Shown one piece after another: positions 1 to 9,475 of a stretch of 64,000 nucleotides of DNA. Position numbers and translations under genes: made by a program. The stretch is from Isoetes taiwanensis (lineage: Eukaryota; Streptophyta; Lycopodiopsida; Isoetales; Isoetaceae), in contig JAJEKV010000040.1 in the NCBI GenBank assembly GCA_021234155.1, forward strand, positions 5,419,229-5,483,228, read 5' to 3'. The notes below the pieces were generated by a model. The model saw only the letters and a list, made by a program, of their open reading frames with translations. It ran no database searches and was not told where the DNA came from. Every line of letters begins with the position of its first letter. Position 1 is the stretch's first letter.

Positions 1-57
1 TATAGAGGGGCTAAGGATGTGGTCTAACTTACAAACAAATTGTGGGAAGAAGGAAAG
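1..57 (+). promoter_or_regulatory. Core promoter and 5' leader of hevein-like copy 1
   Basis: The window opens with a TATA-like start (TATAGAGGGG) and a leader that closely matches the leader of the second hevein-like gene, read on the minus strand at 3606-3661 (TATAAAGGGGCTAAGGATG, then a GAAGAAGGAAAG block just before the ATG). The shared leader shows that the two genes are duplicates including their promoters. The upstream part lies outside the window. Confidence 0.55.
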
Positions 58-326
58 ATGGTGCCCAAGCTTGTTGCAGCAGCATTGTTGATAACTTTGT
101 TTTTAGTGATATTTATCGTGAATTTGCCAATGGTTCTCAATGCCCATGGCGACTGTGCAGCTGGACCTTGCTGCGGCTGGCAGTACAATGATGAAACTTG
201 CGATGGGAGCCCTTTGGGAACTATTTTAGTGGTTATGGCTATTGTGGCACATCTGTTACCAATTGTTGTAGTACTCAAGGTTGCCAATCCGGTTGCTGGA
301 CAGATGTCTTGCAATGTCTCTTTTAA
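58..326 (+). pseudogene. Hevein-like chitin-binding peptide, frameshifted copy
   Basis: The ATG at 58 opens a signal peptide (MVPKLVAAALLIT..., about 30 residues) followed by a Cys-rich start (GDCAAGPCCGWQYNDETC). Near 213-220 the frame is lost: the following hevein core (GYGYCGTSVTNCC, then GCQSGCW) is read only in another frame and ends at a TAA at 324-326. In the starting frame the product runs to 396 and loses the cysteines. Hevein domains bind chitin and act in defence in the secretory pathway or vacuole. The single indel could be a real lesion or an assembly error. The minus-strand paralogue at 3375-3605 is intact across the same point. The 'CCxxxGYCG' pattern and the GCQSG tail support the family call. 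Confidence 0.7.
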
Positions 327-565
327 ACTAATAATATTAGCCCAATGTGGCTATCAAGGTTGCAAAATAATATTAGCCCAGTTGCAGAAGTATTAACCCC
401 AGATGATGCACTAAAAAAAAAAAACCTGTAGAAAACACGTGAGTGTACGGAGGGTTTCTTGGGTTAAAATCGTACGTATAAGTATAGGGAGGGTTTTGCT
501 TGAATTTTATATCACTAATATATTCTTAGATATATCATGCGTCCCATGATATAATGTCCCTTTAA
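327..565. other. Spacer after hevein copy 1
   Basis: The likely 3' untranslated region of the first hevein-like copy, including an A-run at 413-423. No coding signal was seen. Confidence 0.4.
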
Positions 566-1030
566 TTTTTTTTTTTTGAAGGACGAAAGCCAAAAAGTTT
601 ATTATTAGAAATAAGAAGTACAAATTTACATGTCTCATCTAACTGTGTAAGCATAAAAAGATGCCATAGGAGCACGAGCCTGGAGCACAATGTACTTACT
701 CCAGAATAGGAGACTAACAATAAGAATCAATTTGAAGATACTAAATCCAAATACGTTTCGTCATTTCTGACTCAAGGAGGAACACTCGTAAGCCGTCAGT
801 AACATTTTTTGAACACTGTGTGCAGATGAATAAATGCCCTAAAAAACGTGGCGTTTGCGATGCTCCCATGTCGACCACAGGATCCAACCAGAACCAAGAT
901 GGAATGCCATCTGTTTAGCTTGGGGCCATGCATTGGGATAGGACGCCAAGAGGATGCATCAGCAGTCCAACGCACTATTAAACAAATCTTGTAGCCAGTA
1001 CCACGTCGGCTAAACACCTCCACAACAAGC
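566..1030 (-). mobile_element. 3' remnant of an L1-type LINE
   Basis: On the minus strand this ends in a poly-A tail (the T-run at 566-577) preceded by GTCCTTC and AATAAACTTTTTGGC. The same 3' end, in the same order, closes the plus-strand LINE at 35.9-37.4 kb. Upstream the two copies also align at the protein level: GYKICLIVRWTADAS here, and GYKVCLTRHWTADAS near 36.94 kb. Only the last ~450 bases are present, as in a strongly 5'-truncated insertion. Frames are broken. Confidence 0.75.
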
Positions 1031-1385
1031 CATTAGGAAATGATTTTAGATTTTGGCTGGATTTTCACGCGAATGGTGGTACATTATAGATTTGAGTCTC
1101 CAACTACTTTGAGCTCATGGCCCGGACAAATTCTCCCTCCAATTCACTTATTCTCTCTCTATCAAGAAATTCATGGCAGTCCATGATACTGGCTTGGAGG
1201 CAATCATATGTTTAACATTGGATTTTCAGCTAGATGAATTCCAATGCACTGATCCAGGGATCTCACTGAAACTCAGGAGATATCACGTGATGATCCAGAT
1301 TCCTCTACAATTACAAGTATTTGGATGCACAGAGACTCTAGATTGAAGAATAAAATGAAAAAAGCAGGGGTTGAACAAGAAGATC

Positions 1386-1510
1386 TTTTTTTTTTGAAGG
1401 ACAACAAGCTTTATTTGCCAATCAAAATTATAACAATATAAAATGCAAGACAGAATTATAACCCCAGATAAACTGATCCAACTGAGCACAACTATCTGTC
1501 TATGCATAAG
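1386..1510 (-). mobile_element. Short LINE-like 3' end remnant
   Basis: A T-run at 1386-1395 is followed by GAAGGAC and a CAAGCTTTATTTG stretch. On the minus strand this gives AATAAAGCTTG, GTCCTTC and poly-A, which resembles the terminus of the LINE at 566-1030. The body cannot be aligned by eye, so the left limit is approximate and the call rests only on the terminal motif. Confidence 0.4.
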
Positions 1511-1619
1511 AATGAATCTGAAGGTAAGTATGCCAAATTAGTACTTTCTTCTCTTGATCAAGAGAAGAACAATTATAAGCCATAACAATTTTATTCTGTG
1601 TCCACTGAAGAAGAATCCC

Positions 1620-3317
1620 ATCTGCAGTATCCGTGCCCTTAAAGATAAATAGTCCCCTTCTCTTTCAGATCGACCAAGAAGATCTTAGCAGCAAATGCAG
1701 GGAAGAAATAGCCAAGCTTACAGTTGATTAATTCAACAAGCTTACCAAGAAGCATTCAACTGAAATCAAGGCGAATGTGATGAAGAGGGTCATTCATCAC
1801 CACAATATGGAAATATCAGAACCTGTATTTTTGTCAAATCTAGAAGAATGCAAGGCAAAGCAGGTGTGTGCTATTCAACAATTTAAAAAAAGACAATGGT
1901 AGCCACAAAAAGCCAAACAAACCATGGTATTTGGCGAGCAAGAACCTCGACACTGATGATGGCTTCGTCCATAAAATTGAGATCCAATTCAACTATGGCA
2001 GAGCTCTTAGGTTCTTCTCTATCTTAATTGCATGCCTATTCTTTTCTATGCTTTTAAGCGCTTGAATCTACCAATGATCTTTGGAAGAGATTCATTGAAT
2101 AATGTGCAATCTTTCTTATGATAGGTTCCACAAGGGCAACAATTGCAACTGCTGCATTAAGGAAGTCGGAAGCTCTCCTTGGAAATGGTCCATGGTTTAA
2201 CTTTTAAAGGAAGTTGAGGTGTGATTCTCTCACCCCTGCTTGCAAGCAAAGAATTACAAAATTCTGGAAAGAGAATAGCAGAGTCTCTCCTTGCTGGGGG
2301 TTTTTTAATCCAAGTAGTAATCCGCTTGCTGCGCTTTTGTATTGGGTCCCATAGACCGATTGGTCTCCGTGGACATACCTTCCTTCCTTCCTTTCTTCCT
2401 TCCTTGCGAGAAGGATGTTGTGAACTCTGTTGGAGACTTAGACTTTCGAATTTCTTATCCCTTGCGCCTTATGGAGGTCACATAGATATTTAGTTTCCAT
2501 ACAAAAACTCCTTGCCTTCCTTACATAAATATTTTCAACCACAAAACCACTATTGAGCTGCAGCTTTTTCAACAATAGAAAAAGGCACACCCTGAATATC
2601 GTGTTTGCTTAAAGTCATTTAAAAAGTTGAAGCCTCTTTTTGTCAAGAAAGTATCCGAAACGGAAACCTATTATTGCATATACCTAATGAAGTTGGAGTA
2701 TTCCAGAGTAGTTCTAAATACTTCAAGATCCGTGAGAACTAGATAATATGGTGATGATTGCAAGTGCTCTTGTGAGGTTTGTGGATCTGCTGATAAGTGC
2801 ATGGTCAGCCAACACACATAGGACTCAAGCAACCAACTCTAGAGGGTTGTGGTTTGCAACAAGAGCGAGGGTGAAGAATGGTATAAACACGACTGTTTGA
2901 TGTAAAAATGTCAAAGCTGTGGCATATAGAGTCTTCATATATGTCCAAGAGAAAGAGAAAACCTTGAGTTCTTGCTGGAATGGAAAATGTTTGAAAAGGT
3001 AAAACTCTCTTTAATGCATGCCGTAGAGTGCTAAGATGTATGTTATCACCTGCTGATGTATGCTTTCTGCTTTCAACTTGTACTAATCTTATGTTTTACC
3101 TGCTGCAGACCTTGCTCTAGATTCCAGTAGGGACAGGTGATGCTAGTAGAGTTGCAGACTGTGTTATTAAGAAAGTACCAGGTGATAGTAGAAAGAAAAG
3201 AGCTAATGCCACCAAGAAGGAAAACAAAAGGAAGAAAGCTAAGGCAGCTAGTGGAACACGGTCTAAAAGTATAGTAGGAGAAGAGATCTCGACTGGCAAG
3301 GGTAAAAAAAAGAATTA
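1620..3317 (+). pseudogene. Decayed transposase-like gene (family copy 3)
   Basis: Exon-like blocks separated by GT-AG introns carry the same order of motifs as the transposase-like genes at 9.5-16.4 kb and 17-21 kb. One exon near 1670-1862 reads EEIAKLTVD...EISEPVFLSNLEECKAKQ and stops at a GTGTGT donor. The block at 2560-3000 reads HPEYRVCLKSFKKLKPLFV, then YYCIY, then a Cys cluster (CKCSCEVCGSADKC...EWYKHDCL...CQSCG). A last basic exon (KKRANATKKENKRKKAKA) ends at a stop at 3315-3317. The second half of the family protein (the SDD...HGKG motifs) is absent. Several in-frame stops show decay. Between 2065 and 2560 the reading is unclear and includes a TTCC run at 2379-2404. Confidence 0.6.
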
Positions 3318-3374
3318 AAGGGAGTTCTTAGATTGTCTTACAAGAAAACAATAGTGACGAATTTTATTTCCTAC

Positions 3375-3605
3375 CTATGTTCCAAATTGAAGATGATTTA
3401 CACAACAATGCGCATAAGATGAGCCACAGTAGCCCCACATGCTCCAACACTCCCCCCAAGGGCTTGCACCACAATTCTCATCGTTGTACTCCGAGCCGCA
3501 ACAAGGTCCATTGTCACAATTGCCATAGGCATTGACAGCCACTAGCGAATTCATAATAAACACCACTGCAAGAAAAGTTATCACTGCAACAACCTTGGGC
3601 ACCAT
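3375..3605 (-). CDS. Hevein-like chitin-binding peptide
   Basis: The 76-residue product has an N-terminal signal peptide (about 1-26, hydrophobic VVAVITFLAVVFIMNSLVAV, likely cleaved after NA) and a mature part with eight cysteines (C30, C35, C36, C45, C53, C60, C67, C68). The core CWSMWGYCGSSYAHC matches the hevein/CBM18 consensus around its aromatic chitin-contact residues. Such secreted peptides bind fungal chitin. Compared with the frameshifted paralogue at 58, the tail is different: it ends VNHLQFGT and lacks the GCQSGCW segment. The start is fixed by the conserved GGAAAGATGGT leader and an upstream TATAAA at 3656-3661. No intron is visible. The two copies face each other (convergent) across 3 kb of mobile-element remnants. 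Confidence 0.8.
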   Translation of the reverse strand: MVPKVVAVITFLAVVFIMNSLVAVNAYGNCDNGPCCGSEYNDENCGASPWGECWSMWGYCGSSYAHCCVNHLQFGT

Positions 3606-3661
3606 CTTTCCTTCTTCCTACAATTCGTTTCTAAGTTAGACCCATCCTTAGCCCCTTTATA
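3606..3661 (-). promoter_or_regulatory. Core promoter and leader of hevein-like copy 2
   Basis: TATAAA on the minus strand at 3661-3656 lies about 50 bases upstream of the ATG and is followed by GGGGCTAAGGATG and a GAAGAAGGAAAG block. Both are shared with the first copy at the left window edge. Confidence 0.6.
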
Positions 3662-4558
3662 TTCACAAAAGAGTAGAAAGCCTAAAATGTTAGACAACTA
3701 GCCTATAATGCATGGTCATCTTTCCAACAATCTCGCATGTGTATTATGTGCTATGTTTGTTTCCAATTTAAAAAATGAGTGTGTGGGCCACAAACGCCAA
3801 AAGCACATGGCAAGTTAAATAGTTAAATTCTCTCAATGCATAACACATGGGACGTCAACCCTTGTCACATCTTCAGGCAATTTCCACATGGGATGATCAC
3901 ATCTCTAACACTCTTAGTCATGGTCTAATCTGCTTTGATTCTGTTGCTTTACTATATTAATATTTAGAAATAGAGTACTATTTTCACCAAATAATCAATG
4001 CCTATTACGTAGCTACAAAATTCATTTTTTATTTCAACTTGAAAGGATGGAACTGTGGTTGGTCTCAACTCAACCAAATATTTTAATTGTGGTTGATGCA
4101 CATGGAATTTTGTTGGTCTAGAGTAAGATTAATAGAACGACTTTTCAGTAACAAAATAAGTGGCATAGCCAACAATATCCTTCAATGGTAGAATTCTTTA
4201 CCTATACAAGAAACTTATCGCGGCGGCCAAGGCCGCCGCGAACGTTTCTCTTCCCCAACTCGCCTATACATCTACAGTTCTTGGCATTTCCTCGCAGAAA
4301 CCACATTCTCATATAAATCCATCTATTAATATCCTTCAAATGTTTTCGCTCTCAAATTCTTTACAGGATGTTGATTCATAGGGGTTCTAGCTCCATTTTG
4401 AAGAAATAAAAGCATGCTCACATTCTTAATTCATCCTTATGCCCAAATGAAATTGTTCTGATTAGGTTTTCAAAATGAGTTATTGCAGTATAGATGGCCT
4501 CCAACCTGTAAACATTTTGAATTGAAAGAAGTCTATGCAATTCATCATAAAGATTACT
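3662..4558. other. Intergenic, left flank of the giant transposon
   Basis: AT-rich sequence with no convincing coding frame. The only structural feature seen is a GC-only hairpin at 4218-4241. Confidence 0.5.
4218..4241. repeat. GC-rich perfect hairpin
   Basis: Arms TCGCGGCGGCC and GGCCGCCGCGA are perfectly complementary over 11 bp with a 2-base AA loop, in otherwise AT-rich DNA. A related GCGGCG/CGCCGC hairpin sits at 28329-28369. It may be the tip of a small foldback element; its function is unknown. Confidence 0.6.
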
Positions 4559-4562
4559 TCAA

Positions 4563-4582
4563 GGGTAAAAGCACGCTGTGGT
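4563..4582 (+). repeat. Left terminal inverted repeat
   Basis: The sequence GGGTAAAAGCACGCTGTGGT is preceded by the target-site duplicate TCAA at 4559-4562. It is the exact reverse complement of 16652-16671. Confidence 0.88.
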
Positions 4583-5580
4583 GTATCAAAAATGTGCATT
4601 TTGACGCCACATTTTGGCACCACCTTTGTGGTAGAATCGGGTGGTGCATACCGAAGCGGAGATTGCGGGAGTGCGAATTAATGAGCGTCGGTTATTTTGA
4701 ATTTTATGCCACGTCATTGTCCACCTTTTTGAATTAAGAAAGAATCACCTCTTCCTCTGTTTTTTTGCCGCTTCTTCTTGGATTGAACCCTAATGGAGTC
4801 AGAATTGAACGCCACTGGTTACACGATGAAATCTCTCCTCAAACAAGAGATTGTGCCCCACGAAGATCTAAAGAAGCTTTGGGGTGACAGAGTTCCAAAT
4901 AAATCTGCTCTGGTATTTTCCCCAAATGTTTTGTTCAAAACCGAAAAATTAAGGCATATGTTTTTCTTTACAGGGTTGAAGAATCGAGCAATGAACAATA
5001 CAAAGAGTTCATGCAAATTTACAAAAGAATTACAGGGAAGCCACATACATGGGGTGGAATGGCTCCTGGAACCTGGGCAGTGGCTTATTATCTGCATATA
5101 AAGGGGGAGGCTGTTAATTGGAAGAGCTTCTCGGATTATTATAAAACTCCCGATGAGAAAGCAGAGGCCAGTTCTTCTAGACCCAAGAGAAAGCATAGGC
5201 AAATCCAACCTGACGAGGAGGAAAATAGTAAAAGTGACAGGGATGATGAAGATGATAGGGAAAAAACCAAATCAGGTTCCTCTAGACCACACATTCAATC
5301 CGAACTCACAATCAAAACAGAAAAGCAGAGCAATGTTCTGAGACCAAAACATGCCATTGCAGGTATGTTCAATTATTAGTTGTGTTACAACAGAAAAAAA
5401 TCTCAAGCTTGATCTAGATTGTTTCTATCAACACAGAAAAGGTAACATCAAATCCACTTCAAGAATCAGGTATGTCTACTACCATTTTGCATCATGTTGG
5501 CTGTATTGTCATGTTGTGTCTCTATGATGCCATCTGTGGGGCATTTCGTGCAATGGATGCCAGAATGATAGATGAGGTAT

Positions 5581-6140
5581 GTGTGGTGGTGGTGAGTTGT
5601 TGGCATCCACCATGTCCCACACCACACCCCACGATCTCCCACCACTACACTCTACCATCTCCCACCGCCACACTCCCACACCACACACCACCACCACACT
5701 CCACCACCACCACCACACACACCACCACCATCACCACACTCCTCCACCACACTCCACCACCACCACACACACACCACCGGACTCCACCATGTCCCACACC
5801 ACAATCCACCACCACCACACTCCACCACAACCACACCACACCCCACCACCACCACACCACACCCCACCACCACACCCCATCAAGACACTCCACCATGTCC
5901 CACACCACACTCCACCACCACCACACTCCACCACCACCACACACCCCACCACCACCACCACCAAACCCCACCACCACACACACCACCACCACCACCACAC
6001 ACACACACCACCACCACCACCACCACCACACACACCACCACCACCACCACAGCGTGTTGTGTGGTGTGTACTGTGCAGCGTATGTTGTGTGGTGTGTGGT
6101 ATGTGGTGGTGTGTAGAGACTACCTTGTGTTGTGTGGTGT
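5581..6140. repeat. CCA/CA-type microsatellite switching to GT-rich DNA
   Basis: About 470 bases (5590-6052) are almost pure imperfect (CCACCA/CACACC) on the plus strand. They are followed at 6055-6150 by a GTGTGGTGTG-rich stretch and preceded by a short GTGGTGGTG. It lies in an intron of the accessory gene. The long His/Pro/Thr or Gly/Val/Trp reading frames here are translations of the repeat and not genes. The strand switch would let the transcript fold back on itself. Confidence 0.85.
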
Positions 6141-6448
6141 GTGATTGTGGTTTTCCATCGATCACGCGGGCTTACTATGTTAGGAGGTCGACATATACGT
6201 AGTGTTTTGTTTTCTGCACTATGGCAGACTTGTGAAGGAATGGTTGGCTGCAACATCAGCTAGGTTTGATAGATGCAAGCAATGATTGCAAGCAAACGAG
6301 GATAGGAAAAATGATATCAAAAGAAGCATAAAGCATCAGAAATTAGAGCTGATTTGCACAGATGGCAATCAATCATGACAAAGAAATCAAGCGTGAGAGA
6401 GGGTGTTCGGGTTGTGTTTAACTAAAGGATGAAGAGCTAAATGGTACG

Positions 6449-6945
6449 GTGTTGCACGGGCTGAAACAATTAAATAAGGAATTAACAGAAACTGAAATTG
6501 AGCTAAAGGCATGTGAAGACTTACTGCTGGAGCTGCTACCTCGAATGCAAAGATTTGAGATTTTTTCTGAGCGTAGTGGTCATGACACTCCTTTAGATCC
6601 TGCACTTCCAATGCTTCCTGAGGCAGAAGAAGAGGGTGATGAAGGTTGTCCATTTTGTGGACGTTGTCTGAAATGGGAGGGTAAAATGTTGCCAGTTGTG
6701 ATAGCAGAATGCAGTCACCAGTATCACATTCCATGTCTATCACACCATTTGAGGTAAATATTATCATCTCTAACCCTCGTCTAAAGACTCTATTGATTTT
6801 GAATTTGTTTTGCAGACACTCTAGAACCCTTTGCCGCAGCCCCCAGTTGTGCCCACATTATGACCGAGACATGGCTTTTGGCTTTTGGTGTTCGAAAGTG
6901 GTACCACAAGAACCAATAGACACAAGTAAGTCCAAAGAGGGGTGA
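6449..6945 (+). pseudogene. RING-like zinc-finger exons of the accessory gene
   Basis: A coiled-coil-like stretch (LKQLNKELTETEIELKACED) is followed by acidic residues and a zinc-finger pattern: CPFC, 17 residues, CSHQYHIPC (C-x-H-x2-H-x2-C), an intron at 6754-6815 (GTAAAT...TTGCAG), then LCRSPQLCP. Spacing is close to RING-H2, though the last pair is C-x5-C. The same finger with the same C-x-H-x2-H-x2-C core is found at about 22.65 kb (CEACG...CGHKYHVFC), also behind a coiled coil. RING fingers commonly act as ubiquitin ligases; here only the zinc-ligand pattern is seen. The exon ends at a GTAAGT donor near 6926. Upstream at 6220-6440 a matching coiled-coil segment carries stops. Confidence 0.6.
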
Positions 6946-6969
6946 AAGCAAGGTTTGTCCGCGAGGTCT

Positions 6970-7327
6970 CTTGACTTAGTGTTTGCGTAATTGCGTAAAT
7001 TTGAGACCAAGGATATCCAACAGCTTATCCACGCCTCGTTCGATTATGAGGCGCAAGATACCTCCCGGTTGTACCTAGAATTCACCCCATTTGATACTCC
7101 TAAGTCAATCCCAGCTGCTGACGGCGTGGAGACTCCAAAACGAAATTTGGATAGTCAACTGAATGCAGTCGTATCAAGTAAGTACCGATGCCACATACAT
7201 GATTTATTTTTTGTATTTTCTCGTGGTCTTCCTCATTTCAATTATGTTGCGAGAGATAAATGCTCTTTGCCGGAAGCCATCGCGAAGAGATTCCTAGTGC
7301 ATCTGATTTAGGGGAAAATTAATTCCC
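6970..7327 (+). other. Coding-like block between RING and phosphatase parts
   Basis: The frame at 6991-7178 (DIQQLIHASFDYEAQDTSRL...FTPFDTPKSIPAADG) looks like a genuine exon ending at a GTAAGT donor near 7179. I do not recognise it. The rest reads as a short intron or decayed exon leading into the phosphatase-like region. Confidence 0.35.
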
Positions 7328-8137
7328 TTGAGATTCATTCTCAATGCGGGTCCTTCACCGAAAAAAAGTTTTGGTGCTGAATATGAGCCAAATGCGGATG
7401 CAGGTGATGAAATTGACAAAGAAACCCCGGATCCTGGACAAGATGCAGACTGCTCAACGAGTCTAATACAACCTCAACCAAGAAAAACCAAGAGGTTAAC
7501 TGAAATTCTCCTTGTTCTGGATTTTAATGGGGTTTTAGGCAAGTTTTATGACTTGAAAGAGAGGATCCCTGCATCGGCCGAGCCAGAAATGACCATCCAG
7601 AAATTGAACCATCAAAAGTTTGCAGTTTCCAGGCCTGGATTACGGAGTTCTTAGAATGGTGTTTTTTCAAAATTTGAGATTGCATTGTGGTCCAAAGATG
7701 GCTAACATAGAATGTTGAATTGTTGATGAGAAAGTTGCTCGAGGAATATAAGGGCAGATTTCTTTTTATTTGGAATCGGGATGATTTGCACAAACACAAA
7801 ATTAAAGGTGGTTAATAAGCCAATTTTCCTTAAGGATCTGGCCAAAGTGTACCAGAAATTTTGGAGATACCAGTGACAAACACATTGTTGATAGATGACA
7901 AAGATATAAAGGGTTACGCCAACCAGTAGAACACAATGATATGTCCAAATAGTTTTGCTCCCGACCGGGTTGGATTCCAATTTCCTTTTGGAGCAACTCA
8001 AACCATGGTCGGAGGGACTTCGGGCTCGCGAAAGTGTGCCGGCTTATGTGAAGGAACATCAAATGTGGAACATGTGGGATTCTCAAGAGTCACAAGAATC
8101 GCATGAAAATGCTCGACAAGTATTTTCATAAATGAAT
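7328..8137 (+). pseudogene. FCP1/NIF-like phosphatase domain, broken
   Basis: After a Pro/Asp-rich linker and a basic QPRKTKRLTE the frame reads ILLVLDFNGVLGKF, the motif-I region of the FCP1/NIF (HAD-type) family; the second Asp is replaced by Asn, as in some plant relatives. After one frame change come RPGL, SKFEIALWSK, NKPIFLKDLAKVYQK and, in another frame, NTLLIDDKDIKGYANQ. The last resembles the late-domain LLIDDS-x-KA region. Order and spacing fit a whole domain of about 200 residues. FCP1-type enzymes dephosphorylate the RNA polymerase II tail. Stops near 7651, 7708 and 7719 and several frame changes mean it is not functional as it stands. The closing KEHQMWNMWDSQESQ resembles the tail of such plant proteins. 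Confidence 0.6.
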
Positions 8138-8252
8138 CTTGTAAAACTCTTTGAAAGTCAATATAAGTAAAAAAAAATTCTATGATATGTGTTGTACTTT
8201 TTCAATTTAAAATATTTAAATGGATTGTGAGCAAATGTTCTCGTGTGTGTTT
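8138..8252 (+). other. Short AT-rich spacer
   Basis: AT-rich spacer with AATAAG- and AAAAAATT-type runs, between the phosphatase-like and protease-like regions. It may be a 3' end or an intron. Confidence 0.3.
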
Positions 8253-9063
8253 AGAACTAGAGATGATAGAGCTTCAAGCAGATCCCCGACTATCTAAAGC
8301 CAAATACATATCCGAAGTGGTCTTTGAGTGGAACTGAACCGCCGTGATTAGCTCCACCGACATCAAAATTTTGGAAGCTGATACGCAGTGGTTCAATGAT
8401 CAATTGATCCTCCTCTTCTCAAGGTGATACTTTCATCTGATTTGTGATCATCAGGATTGTGCCAGATGATATGCATATGTTTGCAGATACATGGAATACT
8501 ACTTGATTCTCCAAGGAATGAGCCATCCCTTTCATTTCTTTGACCCTCTTTTTCACTCGACATTGTCCAAGGACACAAATAGTTACAAAACAATAAGGAA
8601 ATATGTGAATCTGGATAAGTGCCGTTACATGTTTTTGCCCGCTTGTGATGGATATCAATGACCTGTTTTCTCGATTGTAAACCCGCTGTCTCGCCTGAGA
8701 TATAAACCGGGGATATATCACTTTGATAGCTCGGGCTTGCATGGCGTAAGCACATATTGAGAGGTTAGTGCTTGCTCATTGCATTTTGCTGTTGTGGCAC
8801 AATGACAACAAACTTTGAGTGCAGGTTCCTGGAATTGCTTGGACACAATAATTTCAGCTTTACAACCTCAGATGTTGTGAAAATTTCCAGAACGCCTCTT
8901 CAAACCGATGGTCATTCATGTGTCCTTGCCGGTATGTTCGTTTATGCACAAATTTGTGAGGGGGTACTTAAAAGGAGTGAATATATTGTTGCCTTTGATC
9001 TAGTAAGTCAACTTAAATGTAGCATACAAACCAAACTCTCATTATTGACAAAGTGTGGTTAAC
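8253..9063 (+). pseudogene. Ulp1-like (C48) cysteine protease domain, broken
   Basis: The block reads TDIKILEADTQWFNDQLI, an intron (8422-8486), then MEYYLILQGMSHPFHFFDPL, YMFLPACDGYQ-stop-PVFSIVNP, GIYHFDSSGLHG, an intron (8746-8824), and LQTDGHSCVLAGMFV. The order matches Ulp1/SENP proteases: W-x-ND start, then the [HW]VxxxI strand with the catalytic His, D in the HFDSSG turn, and Q...C in QTDGHSC. Where the family has H-W (GYHW) the sequence has Q followed by TGA, so the catalytic His is lost. Ulp1 proteases remove SUMO-like modifiers, and Ulp1-like proteases are known in several eukaryotic mobile elements. The exon closes at a donor near 9002. Confidence 0.7.
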
Positions 9064-9475
9064 TGCGGGTTAATGGACATTTCGCACCGGGATCTAGTTG
9101 ATGTTAGAGTGTTCATGCTTGAAGTTTTAAGATTAGAAGCAACAAAAGTTGGAACTGAGAGGAACATATGTATTGGGAAGTATGTAGGTGCATGAGTCAC
9201 CTCGTACTTAAATCACTGTATATCTTTCTTATGTACATAATTGTTATTGTAACCTCGATTCATTTCAATGAAAATTCATATTCAATTCATCTCACAAACA
9301 AAGGAATCAAGTGTTTCAGAAGAATTCAAATCTTCAAAAGAAATCAAGACAAACTCATTTTCACAAATTTGAAGCACAAAACTTCACATGAGTTCCAAAA
9401 ACTACGAGAATGGTTTTTACATTTCATCATCATCGAAAAGAACTTGGGGTAAAATTCAGAAAATTTTCTCCTCAT
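9064..9475. other. Spacer between the two convergent transposon genes
   Basis: About 410 AT-rich bases lie between the last protease-like exon (plus strand) and the transposase-like stop codon (minus strand). This probably holds the 3' untranslated regions of both. No further coding signal was seen. Confidence 0.4.

Larger units (their letters stand above)
4793..9063 (+). pseudogene. Decayed multi-exon accessory gene of the giant transposon
   Basis: The start at 4793 follows a CCCTAATGG context and reads MESELNATGYTMKSLLKQEI...WGDRVPNKSAL, then a GTATTT donor. The next block (about 4975-5364) reads QIYKRITGKPHTWGGMAPGTW and then a charged KR/DE-rich tail ending at GGTATG. A short exon (about 5430-5462) precedes a long intron filled with a CCA/CA repeat. 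After an acceptor near 6220 come a degraded coiled coil, a RING-like finger (6449-6945), an FCP1/NIF-like region (7328-8137) and a Ulp1-like region (8253-9063), each listed separately. Many borders keep GT-AG, but stops and frame changes are frequent. One or several transcripts are possible; the shared strand and regular exon spacing favour one large gene. A relative of its coiled coil and RING part lies at 21.8-24 kb in the second element. Confidence 0.55.

Noticed and set aside
40-396. 118-codon reading of the first hevein-like locus
   Set aside because: It uses a TTG before the conserved ATG and runs out of frame through the Cys-rich core; the paralogue shows the correct start and frame.
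5472-6256. Long His/Pro/Thr- and Gly/Val/Trp-rich frames on both strands
   Set aside because: They are translations of the CCA/CA microsatellite; frames are open because the repeat has no stop codons.
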